Of a stretch of DNA of 64,000 nucleotides, positions 1 to 8,012 are shown in pieces. The stretch's first letter is position 1, and every line of letters starts with the position of its first letter. A program made the position numbers and the translations under genes. This DNA comes from Clostridium ragsdalei P11 (GTDB lineage Bacteria > Bacillota > Clostridia > Clostridiales > Clostridiaceae). Under the pieces are notes generated by a model that worked only from the letters and a program-made list of their open reading frames with translations, was not told where the DNA came from and made no database searches. The stretch is from contig NZ_LROS01000007.1 of the NCBI RefSeq assembly GCF_001675165.1, positions 38,326-102,325 of the forward strand, in the 5' to 3' direction.

Positions 1-785
1 ATACTTCAAAGAGAATAATACCTATGACAGAGGTTTCAGATTCACTTAAGAAAAATGCTGAGGAAGAGTTGAAACAATATGAAACTCCAGCTGGAAATAC
101 CAACATGGGAGAAGCCATTAACAGTGCTTATGATGAAATAAATTCAACTAAAAAACCTGGAAGAAAGGCTGCGGTAATTTTGCTTTCAGATGGTGAAGAC
201 AATTTTGGATTAAATAAAAAATTTGATGAGACTCTTAAACCTTTTAAAGATTCAAATATATCTATTTATACAATAGGCATGTCTAATGAAAATAACTTTA
301 CTACCCTTAAGAAAATTGCAAAAGATACTCATGGAGAATATTATAATGTAAAAAATGCCAGTGATTTAAAGGGAACCTTTAGTAAGATATATTATGCAAC
401 TCAGCAGAGGTTATTAGTAGACAGAAGAGATGGATTAACTGAATCTTCTACTTTATATATGATACTTAGAGTACTTTTAATTACAATTATATCTGGACTT
501 ATAACAATGTCTATAAGTTTTGTATTTGATAATAAAAATTTACTTAAGAGATTTTTAATAGGTGGAATTGCAGCTGGATTTTTAGGAGGACTTATTATGG
601 AAGTAGGATTTTTAAATTACCCAGACCATGGTTCTCTTTATAGGGCACTTTTAGTTATTATGATTGCGCTTATATTTACACTTATTCCAGTTATGGTTGA
701 TATAAAAGATTATTCTAAAAGTAGTTATTTGAGGGGAAATCAGAGAACTAGTTTTGACAAAACTAAAGGTAATACTTTTAGGTAA
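1..785 (+). CDS. VWA-domain membrane protein, 5' end outside window
   Basis: The reading frame is open to the first bases, so the ATG at 24 is probably internal and the N-terminus lies outside. The visible part is the C-terminal half of a von Willebrand factor A domain: TNMG (second MIDAS loop, about 26-29 counted from the ATG at 24) and LLSDGED (third MIDAS region, about 53-59). The first MIDAS motif DxSxS must be upstream. After the VWA fold come three hydrophobic segments (about 149-170, 178-200, 206-230) and a basic tail, so the domain is probably displayed outside the membrane. The VWA assignment is secure; the role is not known. The downstream genes at 1053, 4553, 5830 and 6899 suggest it is the sensor or adhesive partner of a GTPase-based system. 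Palindromic element IR1 follows directly. Confidence 0.85.
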   Translation, partial: TSKRIIPMTEVSDSLKKNAEEELKQYETPAGNTNMGEAINSAYDEINSTKKPGRKAAVILLSDGEDNFGLNKKFDETLKPFKDSNISIYTIGMSNENNFTTLKKIAKDTHGEYYNVKNASDLKGTFSKIYYATQQRLLVDRRDGLTESSTLYMILRVLLITIISGLITMSISFVFDNKNLLKRFLIGGIAAGFLGGLIMEVGFLNYPDHGSLYRALLVIMIALIFTLIPVMVDIKDYSKSSYLRGNQRTSFDKTKGNTFR

Positions 786-1031
786 TTACTCAACTTTTGC
801 ACATAATATAAAGACTTTGCGAGTCAAAGCTCGCAAGTTAAGAATTAATAATGAAAAATTAATAGTGAAGGATGATTTTTAGCTATCGCAAAAAATCTTT
901 AAATTTATATAACTTATCAATGTTTCGCTTTAGCAAAACATTGATGAAAATCTTAATCAAAGATTTTTTGTAGTGTAACGGAAAAAATCCACAGTAACTA
1001 TTAATTCTTCATTCTTAACTATTAATTATAT
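786..1031 (-). repeat. IR1 palindromic interspersed element, copy 1
   Basis: This 250-base gap is filled by an element whose reverse complement matches copies at about 24975-25225, 44535-44836 and 45890-46185. Recognisable blocks are the AATTAATAGT-type terminal inverted arms, the GATTTTT/AAAAATC inner arms, the TTTCGCT/AGCAAAA central hairpin and the outer end CAACTTTTGCA. No ORF is present. It ends about 20 bases before the start codon at 1053, so it lies in the leader of that gene or between two transcripts. Confidence 0.8.
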
Positions 1032-1052
1032 TTAGAATTGGGTGGTATAGCA

Positions 1053-1700
1053 ATGAAGATAATTGAATTTGAAGATAGCTCCAATGAAATATGTGAAATT
1101 AGCTGCGAAGTTGAAAAAGACAGGCTTTATATAAGATGGAAATGGCCTAAAGATACAGATATAGTGTATGTAATGAAAACTGACAACTTGGATGATTTTT
1201 CTTTGAATGATGCAGAGTTGAAAAGTACAAAATTATATACTATGGAAGAGTATAAAGAATTCAATGGGTATTGTGAGACCATTAAAGAAATAAATCAGTA
1301 TAGGTACTATGTTTTTCCAGCGGTTGAAAGTGATGATGATATACTGCTTGTAAAACAGGATAATGGTAAAAATCAAATTGTAGTGAGTACAGGGAAACCT
1401 GACATATACTATGACATAAAAGAAGTAAAATCTCTAAAAGGTTTATTTTCCAAGGATAAAAAGCTGCAGATAACTATAAAGTCAGAAATTCCCCTTCATA
1501 AGGATGTATTGTGCTATGTAAAAAAGAGAGATTCTTATCCTATGAACAATAAGGATGGCATAAGTTTTGATTTTATCTGTGATATTCATGTTGGCATAAA
1601 TGAAATGCCGGAAATAACAGTAAAAAAGGATGAATATGTAAAAGTGTTTATAAAGGATGTTGATAAATACGGTGGTAGTTATAAGCTTTGTAGGTTGTAA
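1053..1700 (+). CDS. Hypothetical protein, probably beta-rich, VWA/GTPase cassette member
   Basis: 215 aa if started at ATG 1053, which has a GGGTGG ribosome site 7 bases upstream; a TTG at 1038 is also in frame but lies on that site. There is no signal peptide or membrane segment. The sequence is rich in alternating hydrophobic/charged strands with many Val, Ile, Tyr and Lys residues, consistent with one or two beta-sandwich modules, the second from about residue 130. I do not recognise a named family. Its place between the VWA gene and the double-GTPase/GAP1 pair suggests a soluble partner of the same system; this is inference. The last bases of the gene recur at 3131 as part of a direct repeat. 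Confidence 0.7.
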   Translation: MKIIEFEDSSNEICEISCEVEKDRLYIRWKWPKDTDIVYVMKTDNLDDFSLNDAELKSTKLYTMEEYKEFNGYCETIKEINQYRYYVFPAVESDDDILLVKQDNGKNQIVVSTGKPDIYYDIKEVKSLKGLFSKDKKLQITIKSEIPLHKDVLCYVKKRDSYPMNNKDGISFDFICDIHVGINEMPEITVKKDEYVKVFIKDVDKYGGSYKLCRL

Positions 1701-1972
1701 GTAAAATTTGAAGTATACTACGAGATATTTTTACAACCTTCAGCCTATTAAATATTTTGATAAGTCTAAGCAAAAAATTCTAGAAAATCTAAGAGCTTTC
1801 GAAAACTCGTACCTCAAACAATTCAAAAGTTCTAAGATTTTCACAAATTTTTTACTAAGACTTATGTACAAAATATTTAAATGTGCTTCATTATTGTAAA
1901 ATATCTCTTCGTATAAGTTCAAATTTTACTTAAGATCACATATAGATAGTCAATATTAGCGTCTCAACTACT
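1684..1972 (+). repeat. Direct repeat copy 1, interrupted by IR2
   Basis: The 26 bases at 1684-1709 (3' end of the upstream gene plus TAAGTAAAATTT) and the 52 bases at 1921-1972 together match 3131-3206 almost continuously. In this copy the two parts are separated by the 211-base IR2 core at 1710-1920. The other copy has only TAAGTAAAATTTTACTTA at that point. The repeats bracket the 4Fe-4S/Nudix segment. Confidence 0.8.
1699..1932 (+). repeat. IR2 palindromic element, copy a
   Basis: An imperfect long palindrome of about 230 bases with conserved blocks: outer TATAC..CGAGATATTTTTAC paired with GTAAAATATCTC, then TAAATATTTTGATAAGT against ACTTATGTACAAAATATTTA, then an inner stem capped by the loop AACTCGTACCTCAAACA near 1804-1820. 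Other copies are at about 22264-22518, 39259-39412, 57075-57335 and 57375-57640. Short ORFs on either strand here are by-products of the repeat. With the following bases this explains most of the 360-base gap 1701-2061. Confidence 0.85.
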
Positions 1973-2061
1973 ATAAGATATTTTTATTAGCAATTTATGA
2001 GAGAGTTTGCATTTGTAAAATATGATGAAGAAAAATATTTTATATAAAAGGAGCAATATAT

Positions 2062-2727
2062 ATGAGCGACTTATACAATGATATTTTGGAGATTTTTAAG
2101 AAAAATTCTGATATTCTATTTGGTACTTCAAATATAGACTTTAGTGAATATAAATCAGATTATAAATGTGCATTAGTTTTTGGTGTTCCGCATACGAATT
2201 TATTGAGTAAAAATAGTTATAAAGAAGAGAAACTTGAAAATTTAATACGGGAATCAAGTGATAGGATTAAATTATTATTAGAAAAAATTACCACCGTATT
2301 AAAAAAATACAAAATTCAATATTATATACCACCCGTTGCACAATCAAATGAAGAAACACTCATTGCACCATTCTCATTTAAATTTGCAAGTGTTAATGCA
2401 GGGTTAGGGTGGATAGGTAAAAATGGTGTTTTGATTACAGAAAAGTATGGACCAAGAGTAAGATTATCTGCAATACTAATTAATTTTGATTTGCCAATAG
2501 GAAGCCCAATTACAAAGAGTAAATGTCCAACAGAGTGTAATATATGCGTTAATGCTTGTCCTCATAAGGCTTTAAGTGGTTATAAATGGAACATAGATAC
2601 AAAACGTGAAAAATTAATTAACTATAAATTATGTAATCAGAAAAGAAGCCTTTATATAAAAACACATCATAGAAAACATTCTTGTGGATTTTGTATGGTG
2701 TCATGTCCTATTGGAATATCAAAGTGA
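2062..2727 (+). CDS. QueG-like 4Fe-4S double-cluster protein
   Basis: 221 aa. The C-terminal third carries two ferredoxin-like cysteine groups: KCPTECNICVNACP at about 154-167 and a second set, CNQKR followed by CGFCMVSCP, near the end. This arrangement and the GLGWIGKNG motif at about 114-122 match the small 4Fe-4S double-cluster proteins related to epoxyqueuosine reductase. It is much shorter than QueG (typically over 300 aa) and lacks its C-terminal extension, so queuosine synthesis should not be assumed. The start has a good AAAGGAGC site. The stop falls exactly where a headless Nudix reading frame begins in another frame, suggesting a rearrangement junction. It lies in the segment bracketed by the direct repeats at 1684 and 3131. 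Confidence 0.8.
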   Translation: MSDLYNDILEIFKKNSDILFGTSNIDFSEYKSDYKCALVFGVPHTNLLSKNSYKEEKLENLIRESSDRIKLLLEKITTVLKKYKIQYYIPPVAQSNEETLIAPFSFKFASVNAGLGWIGKNGVLITEKYGPRVRLSAILINFDLPIGSPITKSKCPTECNICVNACPHKALSGYKWNIDTKREKLINYKLCNQKRSLYIKTHHRKHSCGFCMVSCPIGISK

Positions 2728-3109
2728 GAAGGTTTTATGGGTGACTCCTGGTGGTAGAGTTGAGGAAGGCGAAAACTTTGAACAAGCATTAAGAAGAGAA
2801 TTATTTGAAGAAACAGGCTTGGTATTCTATTCAATAGGATCTTGGATATGGACAAGAGAAGTAGTCTTTAATGGCAAAAAAGGAGATTTTGTTAGTTATG
2901 AGAGGTATTATCTTATTAAATCAGAGAATACAGATATATCCTTTAAAAGCATGACACCCAATGAGGTAAGAACTCTAAAGGGTTATAAATGGTGGAGCGT
3001 AGATGAGATAGTATCATCGAACGAAGAATTTTTCACGCCGCAAATTGGCAATCTTTTTTTAGAAATTATTTCTGGAAATATACCCAATAGTCCAATAAAC
3101 ATCAATTAG
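2726..3109 (+). pseudogene. Nudix hydrolase fragment, N-terminus missing
   Basis: From about 2726 the frame reads EKVLWVTPGGRVEEGE and completes a Nudix box: GGRVEEGE, then REL, then FEETGL, the pyrophosphohydrolase signature that binds Mg2+. About 128 residues remain. Nudix domains normally have a first beta strand and roughly 30-40 residues before this point; here the upstream frame runs through the end of the 4Fe-4S gene and encodes unrelated residues. No ribosome site with an in-frame start precedes the box, and the ATG at 2737 is out of frame. It is most likely a 5'-deleted remnant. Translation from ATG 2684 inside the upstream gene would give a 141-aa protein and cannot be excluded. Confidence 0.75.
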
Positions 3110-3130
3110 GTAATAGTCTGCTTTTTTCAA

Positions 3131-3206
3131 AAGCTTTGTAGGTTTTAAGTAAAATTTTACTTACAATTACATATATAAATAGTCAATATTAGATTCTCAA
3201 CTACTA
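3131..3206 (+). repeat. Direct repeat copy 2, without the IR2 core
   Basis: 76 bases that repeat the last codons of the gene ending at 1700 and its downstream flank, reading continuously through TAAGTAAAATTTTACTTA where copy 1 holds the IR2 core. Together with 1684-1972 it flanks the 4Fe-4S gene and the Nudix fragment, as expected after a duplication or repeat-mediated insertion. Confidence 0.8.
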
Positions 3207-3227
3207 ATGGATGATAGGTGGTAAAAT

Positions 3228-3395
3228 ATGAAAAAGAATAAATTATTTGCATTAATAAATTTCGTAATTATTTTCTTAACATTTTTTATAGGATTTGAGG
3301 TTATCAAACTAAAAAGTAATCTAATTAATTATATTATACTTGGAATAGTAGATGGATGTCTATTGTACTTATACCCGAAACTATTTGATAATTAG
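3228..3395 (+). CDS. Small membrane protein, 55 aa
   Basis: The ATG at 3228 follows an AGGTGG ribosome site and opens a 55-codon frame starting MKKNKLFALINFVIIFLTFF. It encodes two hydrophobic segments (about 6-24 and 33-50) separated by a short charged turn (EVIKLKSN), so a two-pass membrane protein is expected. No family is recognised. It is followed about 50 bases later by another small membrane protein with its own strong ribosome site, so the two are probably co-transcribed. Confidence 0.6.
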   Translation: MKKNKLFALINFVIIFLTFFIGFEVIKLKSNLINYIILGIVDGCLLYLYPKLFDN

Positions 3396-3447
3396 CAATA
3401 TTTGAATTCAAATCGAACCAAATATAAATATCAAAAGGGGGAGGACT

Positions 3448-3696
3448 TTGAAAAGAAATTTTTCAATAGTTAGGTTTATACTTGGAATATTAATAATTAT
3501 ATTAGCCATAAGCATATTTATTGGCAACATTGATAGTAGAATAGTAATGCCGTATATGCTTACTTGTTTAGGTGTTTTTCAAATTTTTAATGGTTTGCAC
3601 TTTTATAAGCAGGGTAAAAAATCAGATGGGATACTATTAATTTTATGCAGCATATTTATCTTTGGTGTTGTAATTAAAATTTCATTTTTCTTATAA
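3448..3696 (+). CDS. Small three-pass membrane protein, DUF3953-like
   Basis: 82 aa starting at TTG 3448 behind a very strong GGGGGAGG site. Three hydrophobic stretches (about 8-26, 32-52, 62-80) and a KQGKK loop before the last helix resemble the small DUF3953 membrane proteins of Firmicutes. That resemblance is by general pattern only. No function is known. It belongs to the run of small genes that separates the two halves of the GTPase cassette. Confidence 0.6.
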   Translation: MKRNFSIVRFILGILIIILAISIFIGNIDSRIVMPYMLTCLGVFQIFNGLHFYKQGKKSDGILLILCSIFIFGVVIKISFFL

Positions 3697-3786
3697 AGTC
3701 TATAATTTAATTTAGTAATTTGTTTAAAGATGTTATATACAATAAAGTATAGTTAAAATAATCAATAGAATAGAGGTACTAAGGTG

Positions 3787-4497
3787 ATGGATGAAAAAAC
3801 TATGGAAACACTAAAGAAACTAGATATGAAGGGTGTACGTGAGGCTATATTATATAATTATATACAGGAGCAAAAGAGAAACAAATTAAAAAGTTATAAG
3901 ATACTTAATCAATCTGTTAAGAAAGGACAAATTTTGTTTGTTGGTTCTTCATTAATGGAATTTTTCCCAATTAATGAGATGCAGCAAACTTTAGAGAAAA
4001 ACTGTATTATCTATAATCGCGGAATTGCGGGTTTTGTAACAACAGAATTATTAGCTTCTATGAACGAATGTATTTTTGAGTTAGAACCATCAAAAATATT
4101 TATTAATATAGGAACAAATGATATGAATACACCAGATTATAAGAAGGAAAATTTAATTAAGAACTATGATAAGATTTTAACTCAAATAAGTGAAAAGCTC
4201 CCTCATTGCGAAGTGCATTTAATGGCTTATTATCCACTGAATGCAAAAGCTGACTTTCCTGGAGTAGATGAAGAATTTAAAAAAAGTAGATTTAAGACAC
4301 GTACAAATGCTATTATTCTAGAAGCAAATGAAGATGTTGAAAAATTAGCTAAAAAACATAATTACAAATTTATTAATGTAAATGATGGATTAATGGATGA
4401 AGAAGGAAACTTGAAAGAAGAATTTTCAATAGAAGGTATACATATGTGGCCAAATGCATATTCAGTTATTCTTGAAAATATGAAGAAATATTTATAG
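3787..4497 (+). CDS. SGNH/GDSL-family hydrolase
   Basis: 236 aa from ATG 3787; a GTG three bases earlier is in frame but overlaps the ribosome site. It is cytoplasmic, with no signal peptide. SGNH blocks are visible in order: block I with the nucleophile in FVGSSLMEFF (about 53-62), block II in NRGIAG, block III GTND, and block V around GIHMWPNAY. In block V the usual Asp three residues before the catalytic His is replaced (IEGIH), a variation seen in some GDSL esterases. The substrate cannot be inferred; carbohydrate or lipid ester hydrolysis is typical of the family. Confidence 0.8.
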   Translation: MDEKTMETLKKLDMKGVREAILYNYIQEQKRNKLKSYKILNQSVKKGQILFVGSSLMEFFPINEMQQTLEKNCIIYNRGIAGFVTTELLASMNECIFELEPSKIFINIGTNDMNTPDYKKENLIKNYDKILTQISEKLPHCEVHLMAYYPLNAKADFPGVDEEFKKSRFKTRTNAIILEANEDVEKLAKKHNYKFINVNDGLMDEEGNLKEEFSIEGIHMWPNAYSVILENMKKYL

Positions 4498-4552
4498 CAA
4501 GCACTATGTGTTTATTTTCAACTTAGAAGATTTAATATGGAGGAGTGAGATT

Positions 4553-5827
4553 ATGGAAATCTTTAAATTTTTCAGGAGTGGTAATAGTGAACCTAGAAAT
4601 ACTTATGAGAAGGCAACTTATGAAAGAGGTCCTTTTATGATAACATGTCCTTTTTGCTTTAAAAAGTTTAAATCAGATCATGTAGTATTTAGGGCTTCCC
4701 ACTCGGAAAAGGGAGATCCTGAATATGAAAAGGTAGAGGATGAGCTTCTTAATAGATACTATAAAAAGATAGGAAAAGGAACATTAGGGCCAATGAATCC
4801 CATTGTTAAGGCTCAGGCACTTCCTGAAAGAAATAAGACGAGAGTGGACAAAGTACTAGTTGAAATTAAAGATAAATACGATGCAAGTACAGATGAAAGA
4901 TTATGTCCTTACTGTCACAATGATTTGCCTATAACTTCAGGAAGAGGACCTTCTAAAATTATATCCGTTATAGGAGCTTCTCAAGTAGGGAAGTCCGTAT
5001 ATATGACAACTCTTCTTTATGTTCTTGAAAAGTATACTTGTGAAAGAATAGGGGCCTCTCTTATTGCAGGAAACTCCGGGTATAATGATGAGATAAGAGA
5101 AAATCAAGAGAGAATTTTCGAGAAAAATTTAATGCTCGATCCTACTCCCAAACAGCATGTAGAACCTTTAATAGAAAATTTGAAATTTAAAGAGGATAAA
5201 ATTCCACCTTTGACTCTTATTTTTTATGATATACCAGGTGAGGGTATGACAGATAAGACCTATATGGAAAATCATGCAGAACATATAAAGAATTCAGATG
5301 GAATAATATTTCTTGTAGATCCACTTCAAATGAGGACTTTGAGGAAAAAGTTAAGCATTGTAAATAGGGAAAAAGGTGACTTTACGGAAAAGTATCAGGA
5401 ACCAAAGGATATAATAGTGTATTTGTTTGAAAATTTTATATCCAAGGAATCTAAAGAAAAAACGCATATACCTACGGCAGTAGTGGTTACTAAAAGTGAT
5501 ATGCTTAAGAATTTAAAGGATGAAGAATATATAGGAGAGAACAGTAATATATTTAAAAATTACAATCATGAAGGATTTTTTAATTTAAATGAATTTGAAA
5601 ATATTGATGGTGAAGTTAGAAAATTTTTATTGAAAGCTGATGCCCCATTTAAAGGTGCAGTGGATGCTTGTTTTAAAACTGCAGGTTATTTTGCAGTATC
5701 TTCTCTGGGTTCTAATTCCAATCATCTTGAAATAGATAGAAGCAGCAGTATAAATCCTATTAGAGTGGATGAGCCTTTTTTGTGGCTGCTTTATAAAATG
5801 AATTATCTGGATGGGGGCAGGGAATAG
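4553..5827 (+). CDS. Zinc-ribbon double-GTPase-like protein (DO-GTPase2 type)
   Basis: 424 aa from ATG 4553, which has a perfect GGAGGAG site; a GTG at 4508 is in frame but has none. Two CxxC pairs (TCPFC at about 30 and LCPYC at about 118) flank an insert and probably form one zinc site. The G-domain follows: P-loop GASQVGKS (about 140-147), a Walker B/G3-like FYDIPGEG (about 224-231), IIFLVDPLQM, and a G4-like VVTKSD (about 310-315). The combination matches the double-GTPase families described by Aravind and colleagues with GAP1 partners in predicted biological conflict systems. The next gene starts 2 bases after the stop and is GAP1-like, supporting a functional pair. Its exact subfamily should be checked by profile search. 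Confidence 0.75.
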   Translation: MEIFKFFRSGNSEPRNTYEKATYERGPFMITCPFCFKKFKSDHVVFRASHSEKGDPEYEKVEDELLNRYYKKIGKGTLGPMNPIVKAQALPERNKTRVDKVLVEIKDKYDASTDERLCPYCHNDLPITSGRGPSKIISVIGASQVGKSVYMTTLLYVLEKYTCERIGASLIAGNSGYNDEIRENQERIFEKNLMLDPTPKQHVEPLIENLKFKEDKIPPLTLIFYDIPGEGMTDKTYMENHAEHIKNSDGIIFLVDPLQMRTLRKKLSIVNREKGDFTEKYQEPKDIIVYLFENFISKESKEKTHIPTAVVVTKSDMLKNLKDEEYIGENSNIFKNYNHEGFFNLNEFENIDGEVRKFLLKADAPFKGAVDACFKTAGYFAVSSLGSNSNHLEIDRSSSINPIRVDEPFLWLLYKMNYLDGGRE

Positions 5828-5829
5828 AT

Positions 5830-6885
5830 ATGATAGAGCAGCAGTATTATACTAGGGAAAAAAGAGGAATATTTAGCAGTACTCCAGGTTATGATACTAT
5901 TGCAAAAAGCAGCGAACTTGAGGATGAATTCATAAAAGACACTATTCACAGTTTATGCTTTTATGCTGCTCCTGCATTTTTAGCCGGAGAAAAAGATTTA
6001 AGTAAATATCCTAAGGCACTTTTTTATGCAAATGCTGGAGATGGAGAAATTATAATAGGACAGTCAGCTTTTGCAGGGAAGGACTATACCTTAAAAAGGA
6101 ATAGGTATTTTACTCACTGCTATATAATACCTGAGAACGAAAGAAAGTTATACATAGAAAATCCTGAAAAAATAATATACGCCTCAGGATTTGTAGAAAA
6201 TTATGATATGGATAAGGGAACTTCCATAGAAAGTTTGAGAGAAGTGAAAGTTGATAGAACTTATGATGTTTTTAACTCTATAGAAGACTTGTTTTTAGTT
6301 GCTTCCATAGATAAAAATATATTTATAAATATGGTAAAAGCTTGTTTTGATGCAGCTGCTTTTAATAAAAAGATATATATTGTGGTTTCTTATAATAAAA
6401 ATATGGATAAAGTTATAAAAGGAATACTAAAATATTTGTATAGGGCACTTCCTTTTGCAGTAAGGAGAAAGGTTGGTTTTACAACTTATGTGAAGCAGCC
6501 TGAAATAAAGGAGTTTATAAATATTGAATTTCTCCTTGAAGGAAGTATAAAAAGGATTACTCAAGATGTAAAAGCAGGATATGTTTTTGATATGGCAGAT
6601 AATAATTTCTATCTTGAAGGAATTGATGAAAGACATCATATTTTTATAGACTTTGTTATGAATAATATAGAAAATGAACGGGTTTTAAATGAATTTTTTA
6701 TTCAGGCAGATAATGATTGTTCTAGAGAAAAATTTACGATTGATATGTATGATAATATTTTGTGCCCATCTTCTCAAAATGAAGAAGTTAAAGAAAGTCC
6801 TATATGTATGAAGGAAAATAAACAAGTTGAACATAAACATAATCTAGTGTATTTTTTAAAGAAGTTATTTTCAAATAAAGATTAG
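5830..6885 (+). CDS. GTPase-associated protein 1 (GAP1-like)
   Basis: 351 aa, translationally coupled to the GTPase gene (2-base gap). The N-terminus IEQQYYTREKRGIF followed by PGYDTIAKS and, further on, FANAGDGE-like and FTHCYIIP motifs is characteristic of the GAP1 N-terminal/middle domain proteins that accompany DO-GTPases. These are thought to regulate or scaffold the GTPase; the biochemistry is not established. The C-terminal region (about 300-351) is charged and variable. No membrane segment. It is one of the strongest reasons to read 1-7.7 kb as one system. Confidence 0.75.
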   Translation: MIEQQYYTREKRGIFSSTPGYDTIAKSSELEDEFIKDTIHSLCFYAAPAFLAGEKDLSKYPKALFYANAGDGEIIIGQSAFAGKDYTLKRNRYFTHCYIIPENERKLYIENPEKIIYASGFVENYDMDKGTSIESLREVKVDRTYDVFNSIEDLFLVASIDKNIFINMVKACFDAAAFNKKIYIVVSYNKNMDKVIKGILKYLYRALPFAVRRKVGFTTYVKQPEIKEFINIEFLLEGSIKRITQDVKAGYVFDMADNNFYLEGIDERHHIFIDFVMNNIENERVLNEFFIQADNDCSREKFTIDMYDNILCPSSQNEEVKESPICMKENKQVEHKHNLVYFLKKLFSNKD

Positions 6886-6898
6886 AGGTGACAAGTAG

Positions 6899-7681
6899 AT
6901 GGCTAAATGTAGAGAATGTGGTACAGAGCTTAATGAAAATGATAAGTTTTGTGTATACTGCGGTGCAAAACAGGAAAAGGGACATGAAAGAGAAGAGGAT
7001 AAAAATGATGATACAAAGTACTATGATAAAGAAAATAGTGACTATAAAAAGGAAGATAAAAAACATGAGGATAGTTTAAAGGACAGCTATAGTTTTGATT
7101 TTGGCTCATCTCATGAAGCAAAAAAGACAGATAGAAAAGATAAAGATGAATTTACCAGGGAGTTAGATGATACTCCACTTAAGGATAAGCGGCCGTTAAA
7201 TTTGAAAATGATAGGTATAACTATCTTAACTATAATTGTATTTGTTGTTGCCTTTAAGATGATATCCTCACTTATAAATAAAGGTTCTAGCAAAAATGTT
7301 TCAAATGTGGAATCCAAGCAAAACGTTTCTTCTGATTTAAATAACAATGATGAAAATGATACAAATAATAATTCAGGAGAATACGTGATACCTTACAGCA
7401 ATACAAGGGCACTTACTAGTAATGACCTGAAAGGTATGAGTAAAAAGCAGCTGGCACTTGCTAGAAATGAAATATTTGCAAGGCATGGCTATACATTTCC
7501 TACAGAACCATATAAGAGTTATTTTGCAAGTAAGTCCTGGTATAAGCCTAATTCTAAGTATACCAATGATGGCAAGGAACTTTCTGCTCTTGAGAGACAT
7601 AATGTAAAGGTCATATTAACAGCAGAAGGTCGTGGGAAATATGTATCACCTGGATATGATGCAGATTATTATAAAAAATAG
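6899..7681 (+). CDS. Zinc-ribbon membrane protein with extracellular YARHG domain
   Basis: 260 aa starting at ATG 6899 behind a GAGGTGAC site, 13 bases after the GAP1 gene. Order: an N-terminal zinc ribbon CRECG...CVYCG (about 4-23); a highly charged linker (about 24-98); one membrane helix (about 102-124); a Ser/Asn-rich spacer; and a YARHG domain (about 168-245) with LARNEIFARHGYTF and SWYKP. This is the common Firmicutes layout with a cytosolic zinc ribbon and an external YARHG domain, probably binding cell-wall material or a peptide. In this cassette it could transmit an outside signal to the cytosolic GTPase/GAP1 pair; that is inference. Confidence 0.85.
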   Translation: MAKCRECGTELNENDKFCVYCGAKQEKGHEREEDKNDDTKYYDKENSDYKKEDKKHEDSLKDSYSFDFGSSHEAKKTDRKDKDEFTRELDDTPLKDKRPLNLKMIGITILTIIVFVVAFKMISSLINKGSSKNVSNVESKQNVSSDLNNNDENDTNNNSGEYVIPYSNTRALTSNDLKGMSKKQLALARNEIFARHGYTFPTEPYKSYFASKSWYKPNSKYTNDGKELSALERHNVKVILTAEGRGKYVSPGYDADYYKK

Positions 7682-7764
7682 GCTGGTTATTTCCTTGAAA
7701 ATGCTTGGGGTATAAAAAGTAGAATTTGATATAAAATAGGAGAAATGATATACTTATTTTATAA

Positions 7765-7950
7765 TTTAATATTAAATTTTAGGTACTTGATTTTTAAGTT
7801 TAAAAGGGAAATAAGTGAAGAGCTTATGCGGTCCCGCCACTGTAATGAGGAGTATATTTATGAATTTGCCACTTGGGAACAGGGAAGGCGTAAATATACA
7901 ATGAATCAGAGCCAGGAGACCTGCCTAAAATTTACGGATAGCTTACGTGG
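7765..7950 (+). ncRNA. Cobalamin riboswitch
   Basis: The B12-riboswitch core is clear: GCGGTCCCGCCACTGTAA at about 7828-7845, GCCACTTGGGAACAGGGAAGGC region at about 7868-7889, and the highly conserved B12 box GAGCCAGGAGACCTGCC at about 7909-7925. It ends about 40 bases before an intrinsic terminator and upstream of btuF, so B12 binding should switch off the uptake operon by termination. The 69-aa reading frame overlapping it is not a gene. Confidence 0.93.
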
Positions 7951-7978
7951 ATAGGCTTTAGAGTAAATTAATTTACTT

Positions 7979-8010
7979 AAAAACTGTTATCTATGGGTAA
8001 TAGTTTTTTT
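7979..8010 (+). terminator. Riboswitch expression-platform terminator
   Basis: AAAACTGTTA pairs with TAATAGTTTT (one G-U) around the loop TCTATGGG and is followed by a run of T. It lies directly after the cobalamin aptamer and before the btuF gene, so it is the likely regulated terminator. Confidence 0.8.
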
Positions 8011-8012
8011 AG

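Noticed and set aside
1708..1922. Short ORFs on both strands (63 and 60 aa)
   Set aside because: They lie wholly inside IR2 copy a; the symmetry of the palindrome produces open frames on both strands, and neither has a ribosome site.
2684..2725. N-terminal extension of the Nudix frame from ATG 2684
   Set aside because: The residues come from reading the 4Fe-4S gene in another frame and bear no Nudix features, so the gene is treated as 5'-deleted.
7745..7954. 69-aa ORF before btuF
   Set aside because: It overlaps the cobalamin aptamer core, whose conserved boxes explain the sequence.
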